This document shows, piece by piece, positions 15,292-15,423 of a stretch of DNA of 15,423 nt. The notes under the pieces were generated by a model. The model saw only the letters and a list, made by a program, of their open reading frames with translations. It ran no database searches and was not told the DNA's origin. How positions within the stretch are numbered: position 1 is the stretch's first letter; each line of letters begins with the position of its first letter. Location: contig JAJXTB010000062.1 in the NCBI GenBank assembly GCA_021784205.1, positions 1 to 15,423 of the forward strand, read 5' to 3'. Both the position numbers and the translations under genes were made by a program. The stretch is from Actinomycetes bacterium (lineage in GTDB: Bacteria > Actinomycetota > Acidimicrobiia > Acidimicrobiales > RAAP-2).

Positions 15292-15423
15292 CTAGCTGTT
15301 CTGCCCAGACAGGTTGTTGACGCAGTCCGCCGGCGTGCCTTTGATGGCTGTGTGGTATCGGTGATGGTTGTAGAGATGCAGCCATTTGTCAAGGGCTCGA
15401 GTTCGGGCGGCGTTTGACCGGTA
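15292..15423 (-). CDS. Transposase C-terminus, IS481 family (partial, runs off window)
   Basis: The last 43 codons of a transposase enter from the right edge and end at the TAG complementary to 15292-15294. The peptide begins YRSNAARTRALDKW, continues with WLHLYNHHRYHTAIKG and ends NNLSGQNS. This is the usual ending of IS481-type DDE transposases, with a YNxHRxHxAxxGxP motif and a C-terminal NNL..S. The catalytic DDE residues lie outside the window, so activity cannot be judged. The His-Arg-Tyr-His and AIKGTPAD forms vary slightly from the common HRPHxALGGxPP, which could reflect an older copy. Confidence 0.85.
   Translation of the reverse strand, partial: YRSNAARTRALDKWLHLYNHHRYHTAIKGTPADCVNNLSGQNS
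15292..15423 (-). mobile_element. 3' part of an IS481-type insertion sequence
   Basis: Defined only by the transposase end. I could not place its terminal inverted repeat or target duplication: the outer end should lie shortly below 15292, but the opposite end is outside the window, so there is nothing to pair it with. Confidence 0.65.

Noticed and set aside
1..15423. CRISPR array, tandem repeats or an antiphage defence system
   Set aside because: No regularly spaced repeats were seen, and none of the intact genes belongs to a nuclease, restriction or toxin-antitoxin family.

Overview
The window is high-GC DNA with Shine-Dalgarno-led genes, frequent GTG and TTG starts, and proteins typical of Actinomycetota. 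The style of the two secreted SGNH proteins makes me lean towards an Acidimicrobiia-like lineage, but that is inference. No rRNA, tRNA or CRISPR array is visible. At the right edge an insertion sequence of the IS481 type begins.

Layout. (1) 2-1549 (-) is a 14-TM DHA2-type drug efflux pump. It diverges from a DMT-type membrane protein at 1699-2568 (+). (2) 2861-3529 and 3533-4258 (+) are a membrane-anchored TlpA-like thioredoxin and CcdA, a pair that carries reducing power across the membrane. (3) 4251-7917 (-) is transcribed in the order permease, substrate-binding protein, ATPase, then an ECHDC3-like crotonase: a TauABC/SsuABC-type importer with a CoA-ester enzyme at its end. The crotonase and CcdA meet tail to tail and share a palindromic stop. 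(4) 7918-8385 is a 468-bp intergenic region rich in inverted repeats between the ABC operon and the next + strand block. (5) 8386-14811 (+) holds a secreted SGNH protein, an aldehyde dehydrogenase, an acyl-CoA ligase, an acyltransferase-3 membrane protein and a second, paralogous secreted SGNH protein. (6) 14812-15291 has no convincing intact gene but shows a possible frameshifted remnant. (7) 15292-15423 (-) is the C-terminus of an IS481-family transposase running off the window.

How the genes may work together. The most interesting block is (5). An aldehyde dehydrogenase can make a carboxylate, the ligase can make it an acyl-CoA, and an AT3 protein can pass an acyl group across the membrane. 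In OatA-type enzymes a C-terminal SGNH domain completes the transfer outside the cell; here the SGNH part is encoded separately and twice. Both SGNH copies have a GAS block I in place of GDS, six conserved cysteines, and no Asp at the usual position before the catalytic His. A cell-envelope acylation or deacylation module is a reasonable hypothesis but is not shown by the sequence. The six-cysteine exported proteins also give the TlpA/CcdA pair a possible local role, since no cytochrome c assembly gene is present here.
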